Source: Nocardia abscessus (GTDB lineage Bacteria > Actinomycetota > Actinomycetes > Mycobacteriales > Mycobacteriaceae). Taken from it: 64,000 bases of DNA. Shown piece after piece: positions 45,101 through 54,400 of this stretch (position 1 is the first letter of the stretch; each line of letters begins with the position of its first letter). Both the position numbers and the translations under genes were made by a program. The stretch is taken from the NCBI RefSeq assembly GCF_015477775.1, contig NZ_JADLQO010000005.1:310001-374000 (forward strand), in the 5' to 3' direction. The notes below the pieces were generated by a model. That model saw only the letters and a program-made list of their open reading frames with translations, had not been told where the DNA came from and made no database searches.

Positions 45101-47046
45101 ACGGCCGTTTCGGCCCCGTCATGTCGCTGCGCGCGTGACGTTTTCGACGGCGCACCGCCGTCGCGCCGGGACGTCTTCCTGCTCGCCGGAGCGGCCGTTT
45201 CGGCGGCCCGGTCCTGTGCGACGGTGCGCACGAACTCGCCCAGTGCCGCGCCGAGTTCGGCAGGCCGCCCGAGCCCGTCGCCGTGCCAGAACGGCAACCG
45301 GCCCGGCTGCCCGAACGCGGGCGTCACCAGCACGCGGTCGAAGGTGATCTCCTCGATCCGCCAGCTCGTCGCCCCGAGCGCGAACACGTCGCCGACTCGC
45401 GATTCGTAGACCATCTCCTCGTCGAGCTCCCCGACCCGGGACGCCTTCTCGCCCACCATGTACACCGCGAACATGCCGCGATCGGGAATCGCGCCGCCCG
45501 AGGTGACGGCAAGGCGTTGCGCGCCGGGCCGTCCGGTGAGCGTCCCCGCGTCGCGGTCCCAGACCAGCCGGGGACGCAACTCGGCGAACTCGTCGGACGG
45601 ATAGCGCCCGGACAGCAGATCCAGCACCGACTCGTAGGCCGAGCGCGGCAGTGCCGCGTAACTCCCGGTGCCGCGCACCACCTCGAACCACGCGTCGACT
45701 TCGACCGGGTCCAGCGCGCACGCGGCGACGGTTTGCTGCGCGAGGATGTCCAGCGGGTGCGCCGGGATCTGGATCGCCTCGATCTGTCCCGCTGTCATCC
45801 GCTGCGAGGCCACCGCGCAGTGGACGACGTCGGTGCGATGTTTCGGGAAGATCACCCCGCGCGAGATCTCGCCGACCTGGTGCCCGGCCCGCCCGATCCG
45901 CTGCAATCCGCTGGCCACCGAGGGCGGCGCCTCCACCTGGACCACCAGGTCGACCGCGCCCATGTCGATGCCGAGTTCCAGGCTGCTGGTCGCGACGACG
46001 CAGCGCAGCCGCCCGCTCTTGAGATCGTCTTCGATCAGCGCGCGCTGCTCCTTGCTGACCGAACCGTGGTGCGCTCGCGCCAGCAGGGGCCCGGCGCCGT
46101 GGATCACCTCGGTGGACGCGCCGAGCTGGGCGGGCGGCTTGTGCTCGACCTCCACCGGCTCGCCGAGCCGCGCGGCGTAGGCCTCGTTCAGCCGTGCGGT
46201 GAGACGCTCGGCCAGCCTGCGGGAATTCGCGAACACGATCGAGGACCGGTGCTCGAGCACCAGGTCCACGATGGCCTCGTCCACGTGCGGCCAGATCGAC
46301 CCCGGCTGATCGGACTCGCCCGGCTCGGTCATGTCCGCCACCGGCACCCGCACCGAGAGGTCGAACGTCTTCGGTGCGGGCGGTGCGACCAGAGTGATCG
46401 GCGCGTTGCCGACCAGGAATCGCCCGACTTCCTCCGGTGGCCGGACGGTGGCCGACAGCCCGATGCGCTGAACGGGCCGCTCGGTCAGCAGGTCGAGCCG
46501 GGCCAGCGACAGCGCCAGGTGCGAACCGCGTTTGGAACCGGCGATCGCGTGCACCTCGTCCACGATCACCGTGCGCACGTTCCGCAGCGTCTCCCTGGCC
46601 GCCGAGGTGAGCATGAGGAACAGCGACTCGGGGGTGGTGATCAAGATGTCCGGCGGGGTGCGCAGCAGGGACCGCCGATCGGACGCGCTGGTGTCGCCGG
46701 AACGGACGCCCACGGTGATCTCCGGCGGCTCCAGCCCCAGGCGCTTGGCGGTTTGCGTGACGCCGACCAGCGGCGCCCGCAGGTTGCGTTCCACGTCCAC
46801 CGCGAGCGCCTTCAGCGGGGACACGTACAGCACGGAGGTACCGGCCTGTTCGGGCCGCTGCTCCCGGGCGGCCAGCTGGTCTATCGCCCAGAGGAACGCC
46901 GAGAGCGTCTTCCCGGACCCGGTCGGGGCGACGACGAGCGTGTGCTCGCCCGCCGCGATCGCCCGCCACGCTCCGAGTTGAGCGGAGGTCGGCGCGGGGA
47001 ACGCGCCGTCGAACCACTCCTGGGTGGCGCGGGAGAACTGGGCCAT
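42139..47046 (-). CDS. lhr: Lhr-type ATP-dependent DNA repair helicase
   Basis: This 1635-residue SF2 helicase has VVAPTGSGKTLSAFLWAID (Walker A), VIVDEVHAIAGSKRGSHLAL (DEVH), LSATVRPPEEV, VATSSLELGIDMG and QRIGRAGHQVG, followed by the long Lhr C-terminal region (winged helix, beta-barrel and DUF-like repeats). It translocates 3'-5' on single-stranded DNA and unwinds RNA:DNA hybrids. Compared with the roughly 1510-residue mycobacterial enzyme it is longer. The extra length appears as low-complexity inserts (about residues 635-690 and 1240-1310, the latter rich in Gly/Pro/Asp). ATG 47046 (MAQFSRATQEW) matches the family; the 35 codons upstream do not. Confidence 0.96.
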   Translation of the reverse strand: MAQFSRATQEWFDGAFPAPTSAQLGAWRAIAAGEHTLVVAPTGSGKTLSAFLWAIDQLAAREQRPEQAGTSVLYVSPLKALAVDVERNLRAPLVGVTQTAKRLGLEPPEITVGVRSGDTSASDRRSLLRTPPDILITTPESLFLMLTSAARETLRNVRTVIVDEVHAIAGSKRGSHLALSLARLDLLTERPVQRIGLSATVRPPEEVGRFLVGNAPITLVAPPAPKTFDLSVRVPVADMTEPGESDQPGSIWPHVDEAIVDLVLEHRSSIVFANSRRLAERLTARLNEAYAARLGEPVEVEHKPPAQLGASTEVIHGAGPLLARAHHGSVSKEQRALIEDDLKSGRLRCVVATSSLELGIDMGAVDLVVQVEAPPSVASGLQRIGRAGHQVGEISRGVIFPKHRTDVVHCAVASQRMTAGQIEAIQIPAHPLDILAQQTVAACALDPVEVDAWFEVVRGTGSYAALPRSAYESVLDLLSGRYPSDEFAELRPRLVWDRDAGTLTGRPGAQRLAVTSGGAIPDRGMFAVYMVGEKASRVGELDEEMVYESRVGDVFALGATSWRIEEITFDRVLVTPAFGQPGRLPFWHGDGLGRPAELGAALGEFVRTVAQDRAAETAAPASRKTSRRDGGAPSKTSRAQRHDGAETAVERGSRDVPVPERVAGLLRSAGLDDNATANLLTLLDEQRTATGHLPTDRTLVVERFRDELGDWRLVLHSPYGLPVHAPWALAVGARLRERFGVDAAPNASDDGIVVRLPDTTDYPPGAELFVFESDEIDDVVTEQVGGSALFASRFRECAARALLLPRRDPGKRAPLWQQRQRSAQLLDVARKFPAFPILLETVRECLRDVYDLPSLRELLGRVGRRQVRLVEVETATPSPFANALLFDYIGQFMYDGDSPLAERRAAALSLDSGLLAELLGRVELRELLDAAVIEQTERELQRLTPERHARDAEGLADLLRLLGPLTAAEAAERSDEDPTAWFESLVTTRRALHVSFANRSWWVAVEDAARLRDALGVPLPIGTPSAFIEPVADPLGDLIGRYARTHGPFGTEAVAARFGLGTAVAATALHRLVAEKRVVEGEFTPGAAGSEWCDAQVLRRLRRRSLAAARHEVEPVSTAAFGRFLPSWQHIGSGELRGVDGVATVVEQLAGVPIPASAWESLVLPARVRDYTPAMLDELMATGEVIWSGHGAITAKDGWIALHPAEQAPFTLAPPDRIDLTDVQLRLLTALGATFVPWTPPGPEQTVPDRAPVPLDEPDPPPGSAVDGHGTHRRSAEAAGHTGGAATPNGSGPDGGRRSPVDSESTAAVGHPISGTPPERLIPVPQSGGAYFFRQLSDATGLLDDAAVASALWELAWAGMVAGDTFAPVRALLSGTTRTTTAHRTPRRAPRGRAYLPRPSMPTRSGPPSVAGRWSLLPERVSDNTVRAHATADLLLERYGVLTRGSVQNEGVPGGFALMYRVLTEFEDRGRCRRGYFVDSLGGAQFSTTDVVDRLRSFDTERARPESRQPTGTVLALAACDPANPYGAALAWPKSDVEGGHRPGRKAGALVVLVDGELVLYLERGGKTLLTFTEDPEARRAAAAALADLVRRRRVDSLVIDRVNGDTVHGNTFAVFLTEAGFSATPRGLRLRSRP

Positions 47047-47153
47047 GGATTCAGTGTGCACCGGCCCACCGACAAGCACGCCCGTACCGTTTCGCGAGCG
47101 AAGCCGGAGCAATCGAACGACAGCCGCCGACGCCGGGCCGTACGCTTCCACAG

Positions 47154-47699
47154 GTGCAAAAAGTGCTCAGACTCGACCTGGTCAGCCATGGGATGACCGA
47201 GGCGATGCGGAAGGCACGTTTCCCGGTGGACGAATCGCTCACCGAGGCAGGCCGGCGTGCGATGGCAGGGTGTGGACCACTCACCGCTCCCCGGGTGCTC
47301 ACCGGGCCGGAGCGCCGGACGGTGGAGACCGCCGCGCTGCTGGGTTTGCCGGGCGAGGAGGACAACCGGCTGCGCGACCTGGACGCGGGCGCCTGGCGCG
47401 GCGGTGAACTGATGTCGGTGCCCCAGGACGAGCTGTACGCCTGGCTCACCGACCCGGCCTTCCGCGGGCACGGCGGCGAGTCGGTGGTGGACGTGATCGG
47501 ACGGACCAGGTCCTGGATGGCCGAGGTCGCCGCGCAGGCCGTCTCCACCATCGCGGTGACCCACCCGGCGATCATCAGGGCCGCGCTGCTGGTGACGCTG
47601 GACGCGCCGCCGAAATCCTTCTGGCGCATCGATATCCCGCCCGGCAGCGTCACCCGCCTGCACTATCGCGGCGAATGGACGTTGCACTTCACGGCCTGA
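47154..47699 (+). CDS. Histidine phosphatase-family protein with SHG variant motif
   Basis: This 181-residue protein has the phosphoglycerate-mutase-like fold: LRLDLVSHGMTEAMRKARFP, a conserved VLTGPERRTVETAALLG and a second catalytic His in IAVTHPAIIRAALL. The usual RHG catalytic motif reads SHG here, so the phosphate-binding Arg before His is replaced by Ser. A recurrent actinobacterial subgroup has this feature, as I recall. Phosphatase activity is likely but substrate and efficiency are uncertain. It is divergent from lhr across 107 bp and lies upstream of the patatin/SDR pair. Confidence 0.85.
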   Translation: MQKVLRLDLVSHGMTEAMRKARFPVDESLTEAGRRAMAGCGPLTAPRVLTGPERRTVETAALLGLPGEEDNRLRDLDAGAWRGGELMSVPQDELYAWLTDPAFRGHGGESVVDVIGRTRSWMAEVAAQAVSTIAVTHPAIIRAALLVTLDAPPKSFWRIDIPPGSVTRLHYRGEWTLHFTA

Positions 47700-47749
47700 C
47701 GCTCCGGCGCATCGCGCGGTCGCGCCGAGTCGGGCTAGTGTCTGAGACT

Positions 47750-48253
47750 ATGGGTAACAACAATGGGTCGCAACGGCGCGGCCTGGCCATCGGATGCGGT
47801 GGCACCGTGGGAGCCGCGTGGATCGTCGCCGCGCGCGCCGCCGCCCGCGACGTGCTGGACTGGGATCCGCGCGAAGCGGACGTGCTGCTCGGCACCTCGG
47901 CGGGGGCGGAGACGGTGACGCTGCTCGGCAGCGGCGTCTCGGTCGACGACCTGGTGGCCGCGCAGCGTGGCGCGTCGGCCGATCCCATCCTGCGCGAACA
48001 CCGGGCCTGCGAGCCCGGCCGCTTTCCGCCGCTGCCGCGCCCGCGACTCGGCTCGCCCCGGCTGTCGCTGCGGAGCCGAGAACCGGGGCAGGCGCTCCTG
48101 GCCGCCGCGAGCGGACTGCCCTTCCGGGGCGCCACGGCCGACGATCTCGCGGTGATGGGCCCCAACTTCATGGACGGCCGCCGTCGTCTCGCCACTTTCG
48201 AACACAGCCTGCGCAGTACCCGGCGCGCACTCGAACGAGGAGCCTTCGTATGA
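47750..48253 (+). CDS. Patatin-like phospholipase with large internal deletion (probably inactive)
   Basis: The N-terminal 100 residues match bacterial patatins: LAIGCGGTVGAAWIVAA (oxyanion loop) and VLLGTSAGAETVTLLG (nucleophile Ser in GTSAG). The last 45 residues (DDLAVMGPNFMDGRRRLATF, then EHSLRSTRRAL) match the C-terminal end of the same family. The roughly 130-150 residues normally between them, including the catalytic Asp-Gly motif, are absent, with the frame intact. At 167 residues it is about 60% of usual length. Its stop overlaps the next ATG by 4 nt (ATGA), so it may be kept for translational coupling. Confidence 0.75.
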   Translation: MGNNNGSQRRGLAIGCGGTVGAAWIVAARAAARDVLDWDPREADVLLGTSAGAETVTLLGSGVSVDDLVAAQRGASADPILREHRACEPGRFPPLPRPRLGSPRLSLRSREPGQALLAAASGLPFRGATADDLAVMGPNFMDGRRRLATFEHSLRSTRRALERGAFV

Positions 48254-49086
48254 GAATCACCGGATCCGGCTACCCCGGCATCGACCTGCGCGAGGCCAGA
48301 GTTTTGATCACCGGCGGCGGCCGCGGCATCGGCCGGGCCACCGCGGCGGCGTTCGCCGCGAAAGGAGCGCAGGTCGTGCTCGCGGACGTGGACAAACCCG
48401 CCGCCGAAGCGGCCGCCGCCGAGATCGGGGCGAGCGCGTTCGAGCTCGACGTGCGTTCGCGCGACCAGTGGGACGCGGTCGTCGCGGCCGTGGGCGGAGT
48501 CGACGTCCTGATCAACAACGCGGGTGTCATGCCCGCCGGGGCGTTCCTGGAGGAGCCGGACGCGGTCGGCCGGGCAACGCTGGACATCAACGTCTGGGGT
48601 CTCATCCACGGCATGCGGGCCGTCGCACCGGGGATGATCGAGCGCGGCCGCGGCCATATCGTCAACGTCGCTTCCCTGGCGGGCAAGGTCCCCATCCCCG
48701 GTTTGGCCGTCTACAACGCGAGCAAGTTCGCGGCTGTCGGTCTCTCGGCGGCGACCCGTCTGGAATTCGCCGGGCAGGGCGTCAGCGTCAGCTGCGTTCT
48801 GCCGTCGGCCGTGCGGACCCGCCTCTCCTCGGGATTGCGGCTCGGCCACGGCATGCCGACGGTCGACCCGGAGGACGTCGCCGCCGCCATCCTGCGCACC
48901 TGCGCCACCCGCAGAGCCGAAGTGGCCGTGCCGAGCTACCTCGGCCCGGTGGACATCGCGCTGGCCGCCGCGCCGGAACGCGCGGTGCGCCTGGTCCGCA
49001 GCCTCTTCGACGGTGATCGCGCCTTGCGCCCGGCCGACGAGCGGACTCGCGCGGCGTACGAGCGAGAAGTGCGCTCCATCGACTGA
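48250..49086 (+). CDS. Short-chain dehydrogenase/reductase
   Basis: This 278-residue classical SDR has the cofactor motif VLITGGGRGIGRATAAAF, Asp after strand 2 (VVLADVDKP, favouring NAD), INNAGVMPAG and the catalytic Ser-Tyr-Lys set (NVASLAG, YNASKFAAV). It overlaps the truncated patatin gene by 4 nt and ends in a strong terminator. The substrate is unknown. Similar pairs of patatin and SDR occur in mycolate-containing actinobacteria, so lipid metabolism is plausible. Confidence 0.92.
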   Translation: MRITGSGYPGIDLREARVLITGGGRGIGRATAAAFAAKGAQVVLADVDKPAAEAAAAEIGASAFELDVRSRDQWDAVVAAVGGVDVLINNAGVMPAGAFLEEPDAVGRATLDINVWGLIHGMRAVAPGMIERGRGHIVNVASLAGKVPIPGLAVYNASKFAAVGLSAATRLEFAGQGVSVSCVLPSAVRTRLSSGLRLGHGMPTVDPEDVAAAILRTCATRRAEVAVPSYLGPVDIALAAAPERAVRLVRSLFDGDRALRPADERTRAAYEREVRSID

Positions 49087-49097
49087 CCGAACGAAAA

Positions 49098-49126
49098 GCG
49101 GCCCGGGAGAACATCTCCCGGGCCGC
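49098..49126. terminator. Hairpin terminator between SDR and lipase
   Basis: A perfect 13-bp stem GCGGCCCGGGAGA with a 3-nt ACA loop starts 11 bp after the SDR stop. The preceding GAAAAG gives a short T-run when read on the minus strand, so it also suits the convergent lipase gene. Confidence 0.8.
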
Positions 49127-49139
49127 GTTGGGTGTGCGA

Positions 49140-50327
49140 TCAGCAGGTCGTCGAGGCGGGTTCGCCGCGGAACCTGGCCTCGACGTAGTTCCACGCGTCG
49201 GCGAATCCGGCGACCGCCGCGGTCATGTGCTCGGAGATGTCGACGGTGTGGAACTGCACCGGCGCGCCTGCCTTGCAGTACCGGTCGGCGACTTCGGCGA
49301 CGGGCCGGTAGAAGGTGAGCGTGTCGAAGCGGCCCTGCCACAGATAGGTCGGCACGGTCGGTACGCCGTCGAAGTACCGCAGGCTGTTCTCCCGCAGAAC
49401 GGCGTGCGCCTCCGGGCTGTCCATCAGGCTCTTGGTCGCCGCCATCTGCTCGGCGCTGCGGAAGGCGCCGTGGAACAGCAGGAATCGCCTGCACGCGTCG
49501 TGCGTGAATTCCCGGAACCACAAGCCGTTCTCGTTGAGCTGATCCGAGATCGGCAGCCGGTCCGGGTATTCCCGCTCCAGTCCCATGGCCGCGGCGAAGG
49601 CGAGGCCGAACCCGGGATGCGGGTCGAAGCCCAGCGACATCGCCATCTCCTCCATGTCGGCGGGAATGCCACCGGCCACGGCGGCCGCGAGCTGCAGATC
49701 CGGCGCATAGGTGGGTTGCATCGCGGCGGCCCACGCGGTGGCCATGCCGCCGCCGGAATAGCCCGCGATGGCGACGGGAGACCGGGACAGGCCGAGTTCG
49801 GCGACCTTGCGCACGGCCTTCACGCTGTCCAGCGTCATCATGCCGGCCAGGCGCGCGGCGCCGTAGGCGGAAGTCGGGCCCAGGTAGTCGGGCAGTGAGA
49901 TCGCCCATCCGCGTCCGATGGGCAGCATCGCGCCGACCGCGTCCTGCAGTTCACCGTTGAACAGCGAGCGCGACGGGTTGCACTGGGTGCCCAGCGAATT
50001 GATCAGCGCCTGGTAGGAGACCAGCGGCGGGTTCTTGACCCCGGCGGGTAGCAGGACCGTCGTGATGCCCATGACGGGATTGCCCTGGGAGTTGGTGGAC
50101 CGGAACGCCACCTGCCAGCCCTCGGTCCCTACGTAGAGACCGGTGTCGATCTTGCGGGTCCGCACGACGTCGCCGGGTGCGAACGCCGCCAGGTCGGACG
50201 GCGCGGAGTAGAACAAATCAGGATCGGGGGTGGGATACAACGGCTGAGCCGTTGCCGGCAGGCCGAGCAGGCCGAGCGAGACGATACTCACCAGCAAGAT
50301 CGCAAACCTGAACGGAACTCTGGACAC
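49140..50327 (-). CDS. Secreted lipase/esterase (CAL-A-like family)
   Basis: This 395-residue protein has a Sec signal peptide (RFAILLVSIVSLGLLGLPATAQ, cleaved near TAQ|P). The mature alpha/beta hydrolase has the nucleophile elbow VAIAGYSGGGMATAW (GYSGG). Candidate acid and His follow in YLWQGRFDTLTFY and DISEHMTAAV. PDPDLFYSAPSDLAAFAPGD near the mature N-terminus is typical of the secreted lipase family common in Nocardia and Rhodococcus. GTG 50327 has AAGGA 7 nt upstream. The longer frame to 50612 has no similarity. Confidence 0.9.
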   Translation of the reverse strand: MSRVPFRFAILLVSIVSLGLLGLPATAQPLYPTPDPDLFYSAPSDLAAFAPGDVVRTRKIDTGLYVGTEGWQVAFRSTNSQGNPVMGITTVLLPAGVKNPPLVSYQALINSLGTQCNPSRSLFNGELQDAVGAMLPIGRGWAISLPDYLGPTSAYGAARLAGMMTLDSVKAVRKVAELGLSRSPVAIAGYSGGGMATAWAAAMQPTYAPDLQLAAAVAGGIPADMEEMAMSLGFDPHPGFGLAFAAAMGLEREYPDRLPISDQLNENGLWFREFTHDACRRFLLFHGAFRSAEQMAATKSLMDSPEAHAVLRENSLRYFDGVPTVPTYLWQGRFDTLTFYRPVAEVADRYCKAGAPVQFHTVDISEHMTAAVAGFADAWNYVEARFRGEPASTTC

Positions 50328-50702
50328 GGTTTTCCTTCGAAAGTCAGCCGTCACCGGCGCACCGGCCTGGCGGGCCCGCCGCGGCGTCGACGCACCGGAC
50401 AGACCGGCACTACACGGAAAGCCGCAGCGAACGTCGTTCACTGCGGGACAGAGCAGAAGGAACCGCCGCCGGAGCGGCCGGAGCCGATCGCGGCGGACTG
50501 GCGCACCTCCTTCGACTCCGGGACCGCCGGTAGCCGCGAAGGCGGCACCATCCGCTGCGAAGATAACGCCTGACCGGGCGGAACGCCGCATCGATGCTCG
50601 CGAACAGGACAATTCACAAAGCCCGTTGCCCGCGATTCGACAAGATCACTAAAGGCGGTGGCCTGCCCGGCCGCCCACCGGTTCGCCCCCGTGCCGCGCG
50701 GC
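50328..50702. other. Intergenic stretch upstream of the lipase
   Basis: This 375-bp gap has no frame with family similarity and no clear hairpin. It should hold the lipase promoter, but I cannot point to convincing -10 and -35 boxes. Confidence 0.45.
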
Positions 50703-51182
50703 TCATGCGAAGCTGAGCACCGTCCGATCGCCCAGCGGGCGTTCCAGATCGACGACCACCACACCATACTCGCGCTTCTGCTCCGGGTTCGCGCCCTGGC
50801 ACGGCGGCATGCCCCGATGCAGGCCGCGGATCAGCCGCACGTTCACCAGGTCGGCGGATTCCTCCACCCGCGCGGTGAACCCGATGCTCGGGCAGCCGAC
50901 CGGCCCCGGTATGTGGATCGCGAGCTTGTCGGTGCCGTCTTCGACGTCGTACTCCGAGAAGGGCATCGCCGAACTGGGTTCCAGATCCGCCGCCTGCGGG
51001 ATGACGACCATCGTTCCGCCCGCGTAGCGCCGGGGGCCAGGGTCGGCCCGCGTCCCGGGCGCCGCTCCCGCGGCCTGATCCGGCGTGGAGGGGTCGGCCG
51101 GGTCCGCCTGCTGCCCGCACGCGGACAGCGCCCCGAACGCGATGGCGGCGAGGATCGCCGTGCCCCTCCTGAGCAATGCCAT
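50703..51182 (-). CDS. Small lipoprotein, function unknown
   Basis: This 159-residue protein starts MALLRRGTAILAAIAFGALS and has a lipobox ending in SAC|GQQ, so Cys20 or thereabouts should be lipidated. A short Pro/Asp/Ala-rich spacer leads to a folded domain (TMVVIPQAADLEPSSAMPFS ... KREYGVVVVDLERPLGDRT) with two Cys (GPVGCPSIG, MPPCQGANP) that may form a disulfide. ATG 51182 has GAAGG about 7 nt upstream. No family was recognised. It diverges from the indolepyruvate oxidoreductase gene across 282 bp. Confidence 0.75.
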   Translation of the reverse strand: MALLRRGTAILAAIAFGALSACGQQADPADPSTPDQAAGAAPGTRADPGPRRYAGGTMVVIPQAADLEPSSAMPFSEYDVEDGTDKLAIHIPGPVGCPSIGFTARVEESADLVNVRLIRGLHRGMPPCQGANPEQKREYGVVVVDLERPLGDRTVLSFA

Positions 51183-51464
51183 CCCTCCACCTTCACACAG
51201 CTGGGTGCGGGTGCGGCGGAGGTATCGCGGTGTGGCACGGGACCGGCTCGCCGGATGCCGATCGCTCGACGCGCTGGTGTGCGCGCCGTCACACAGACCT
51301 CGCACTCTGCGTAGGTCGTGCCCATTGGAAGGCTTTTTGATTGCGCAGATTGCTCAACTTCACACATCAAGGTTGTGCGTTCAGTTCTTCAGGGACACGA
51401 TATCGGCAACAAGTGCTCAACGAGGCGAAGCGCCGGACCGGCGCCGAGGGACGGGTGGATCTGT

Positions 51465-54400
51465 ATGACCGAGCTCGCCGACCGCGATCTGATCGCAGCC
51501 CCCTACGACCTTGCCGACCGTTACCGCGTCGGTTCGCGGACCGTCGTCCTCACCGGCGTCCAGGCCATCGCCCGGCAGCTGGTCGAGCAGCACGTTCGCG
51601 ATCTGCGCGCCGGTTCGCGGGTCGGCACGTTCGTCTCCGGATACCAGGGCAGTCCGCTCGGCGGTGTCGACAAGATGCTGGCCGGAATGCCGGACGTCCT
51701 CGCCGAGCACGACATCTCGTTCGTGCCGGGGTTGAACGAGGAACTGGCCGCGACCTCGGTGTGGGGTAGTCAGGCGGTGCTGCCCGCGGGCGCCGCGACC
51801 CACGACGGCGTTGTCGGTGTCTGGTACGGCAAAGGCCCCGGCCTGGACCGCGCGACCGATGCCCTGCGCCACGCCAACATGTACGGCGCGAACCCGCGCG
51901 GCGGCGTCCTGCTGCTGGTCGGCGACGATCCGGCGTCGAAGTCCTCCACCGTGCCCGCGGTGAGCGAGCGCTCGCTGGCGGCGCTGAACATCCCGGTGCT
52001 GTTCCCGCGCAACGCCCGCGAGATCATCACCATGGGCCTGCACGGCGTGGCCCTGTCGCGCGCCTCCGGCTGTCTCGTGGCGCTGAAGATCGTGGCCGAC
52101 GTCGCCGACGGCGCATGGACCGTCGACGGTTCGGTGGGTGACATCGACATCGTCGTCCCCGAGATCGACTGGGAGGGCGCGCCCTTCCGCTACCGGCAGC
52201 GTCCGATGGCCGCTCCGGCCGACAGCCTGCTCGCCGAGGCGGATCTCTACGGTCCGCGCTGGGAGCTGGTGCGGGCCTACAGCACGCGTAACGGGCTGGA
52301 CGTGATCGAGGTGAACCCGGCGCGCGCCACGATCGGCATCGCCGCCGCCGGAACCACCTTCGACGCGGTCCGTCAAGCGCTGATCGACCTCGGCGTGGAT
52401 GACGACGCGCTGCACGAGGCGGGCATCCGCCTGCTGCGCATCGGGATGCCGTATCCGGTGGCGCCCGAACGGGTCCGGCAGTTCGCCGCCGGACTCACGC
52501 GTCTGATCGTCGTGGAGGACAAGACCGCCTTCCTCGAGACCCAGATCCGCGACATCCTGTACGGCGCCCCGGGCGCGCCCGAGATCGTCGGCAAGCGCGA
52601 CGGCGCGGGCCGCTCGCTGTTCGGCAGCGACGGCGAACTCACCTCCGGGCGGATCGCCGCACCGCTGCGCCGCGTGCTCGACGGTCACGTCGCGCTGAAA
52701 CGCGCCCTGCCGCAGCCGCTCTCGCTGTCGGTGCTGCCCGCCAAGCGCGCGGCCTACTTCTGCAGCGGCTGTCCGCACAACCGCTCCACCGCTGTCCCGG
52801 ACGGCTCACTGGCGGGCGGTGGCATCGGCTGTCACACCTTGGTGACCATGTCCGGCCGCGCCGACAGCAAGGTCACCGGGCTGACCCAGATGGGCGGCGA
52901 GGGCGCGCAGTGGATCGGCCAGGCCCCGTTCACCGACGTACCGCATCTGTTCCAGAACATCGGCGACGGCACGTATTTCCACTCCGGTCAGCTCGCCGTG
53001 CAGGCGTGCGTCGCGGCGGGGGTGAACATCACGTTCAAGCTGCTGCACAACGACGTCGTCGCGATGACGGGCGCGCAGCACGCGGAGGGCGCGCTCACGG
53101 TGCCGATGCTCACCCACAAGCTCACCGTCGAAGGCGTCCGCCGGATCATCGTCTGCGCCGACGAGCCGCAGCGCTACCGCAAGCGCGATCTCGCTCCCGG
53201 CACCCTGCTGTGGCATCGCGACCGCCTCGACGAAGCGCAGCGCGCGCTGCGCGAGATCCCCGGCGTCACAGTGCTGATCTACGACCAGCACTGTGCGGCC
53301 GACGCACGGCGGCAGCGCAAGCGGGGCGCCCTTCCGGTGCGCCGCACTCGGGTGGTCATCAACGAGGCGGTGTGCGAAGGCTGCGGTGATTGCGGCGTCC
53401 AGAGCAATTGCCTGTCGGTGCAGCCGGTGGACACCGAATTCGGGCGCAAGACCCGGATCGACCAGACCTCGTGCAACACCGACTACAGCTGCCTCGCCGG
53501 CGACTGCCCCTCGTTCGTCACGGTGGAGCTCCCCGACCCGGCGAAGCGGAAGCCGCGCCAGGCGCAGCGCAGGCCGCAACCGCCGCAAGTGCCCGAACTC
53601 GTGCACGAACCGCCGACCACCACGCAGAACGTCTTCCTCGCGGGCATCGGCGGCACCGGCATCGTCACCGTGAACCAGGTGCTGGCGACCGCCGCGATGC
53701 GAGCCGGGTACGAGGTGGCGAGCCTGGACCAGATCGGCATGAGCCAGAAGGCCGGACCCGTGGTCTCGCACCTGCGTTTCGCCGTGCACGCGCTGGAGCC
53801 CGCCAACCGGCTGGCCCCCGCCTCCGCCGACTGCATCGTGGCCTTCGACCTGCTGGCCGCCACCGACAACAAGAACCTGGCCTACGGCCGCGTCACGACC
53901 ACCGTGTCGGTCGCCTCCACCAGCAGGACCCCGACCGGCGACATGGTCTACGACAAGTCGGTCGTCCATCCCGACGAGGCGATGCTGCTGGAGCGCTTGG
54001 CGAAGGTCTCGCGCTCGGTGCGGTCCTTCGACGCCCTGGCCGCCGCGCAGGCCCTCTTCGGCAACACCGCCGCCGCGAACTTCCTGCTGGTGGGCGCCGC
54101 CTACCAGCTCGGCGGCCTGCGGTTGCCGGGTACCGCGATCGAAGAGGCCATCGCGATCAACGGAGTGGCCGTGGAGGCCAACCTCGCGGCCTTCCGCTGG
54201 GGTCGGGTGGCGATCGCCCGGCCGGAGGAGTTCGCCGCCGCGACCACGCGCCGCCCGGCGGCCGCAGCTGCGGTGAAGATACCCGCGGACCTGTTCGAGG
54301 GGTTGACCGCGACGGGAGAGACGCGGCGCCTGACCGAACTGCGGGCTGTCGAGCTGATCGGTTTCCAGAGCGCGGCGGTGGCGCGCGACTACGTCGCCAC

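Noticed and set aside
45283..47196. 637-codon plus-strand frame opposite lhr
   Set aside because: It overlaps the helicase motifs of Lhr on the other strand and has no family signature.
47689..49908. 739-codon minus-strand frame across patatin, SDR and lipase
   Set aside because: It crosses convergent genes and a terminator; its translation is Arg-rich and low-complexity, typical of a shadow.
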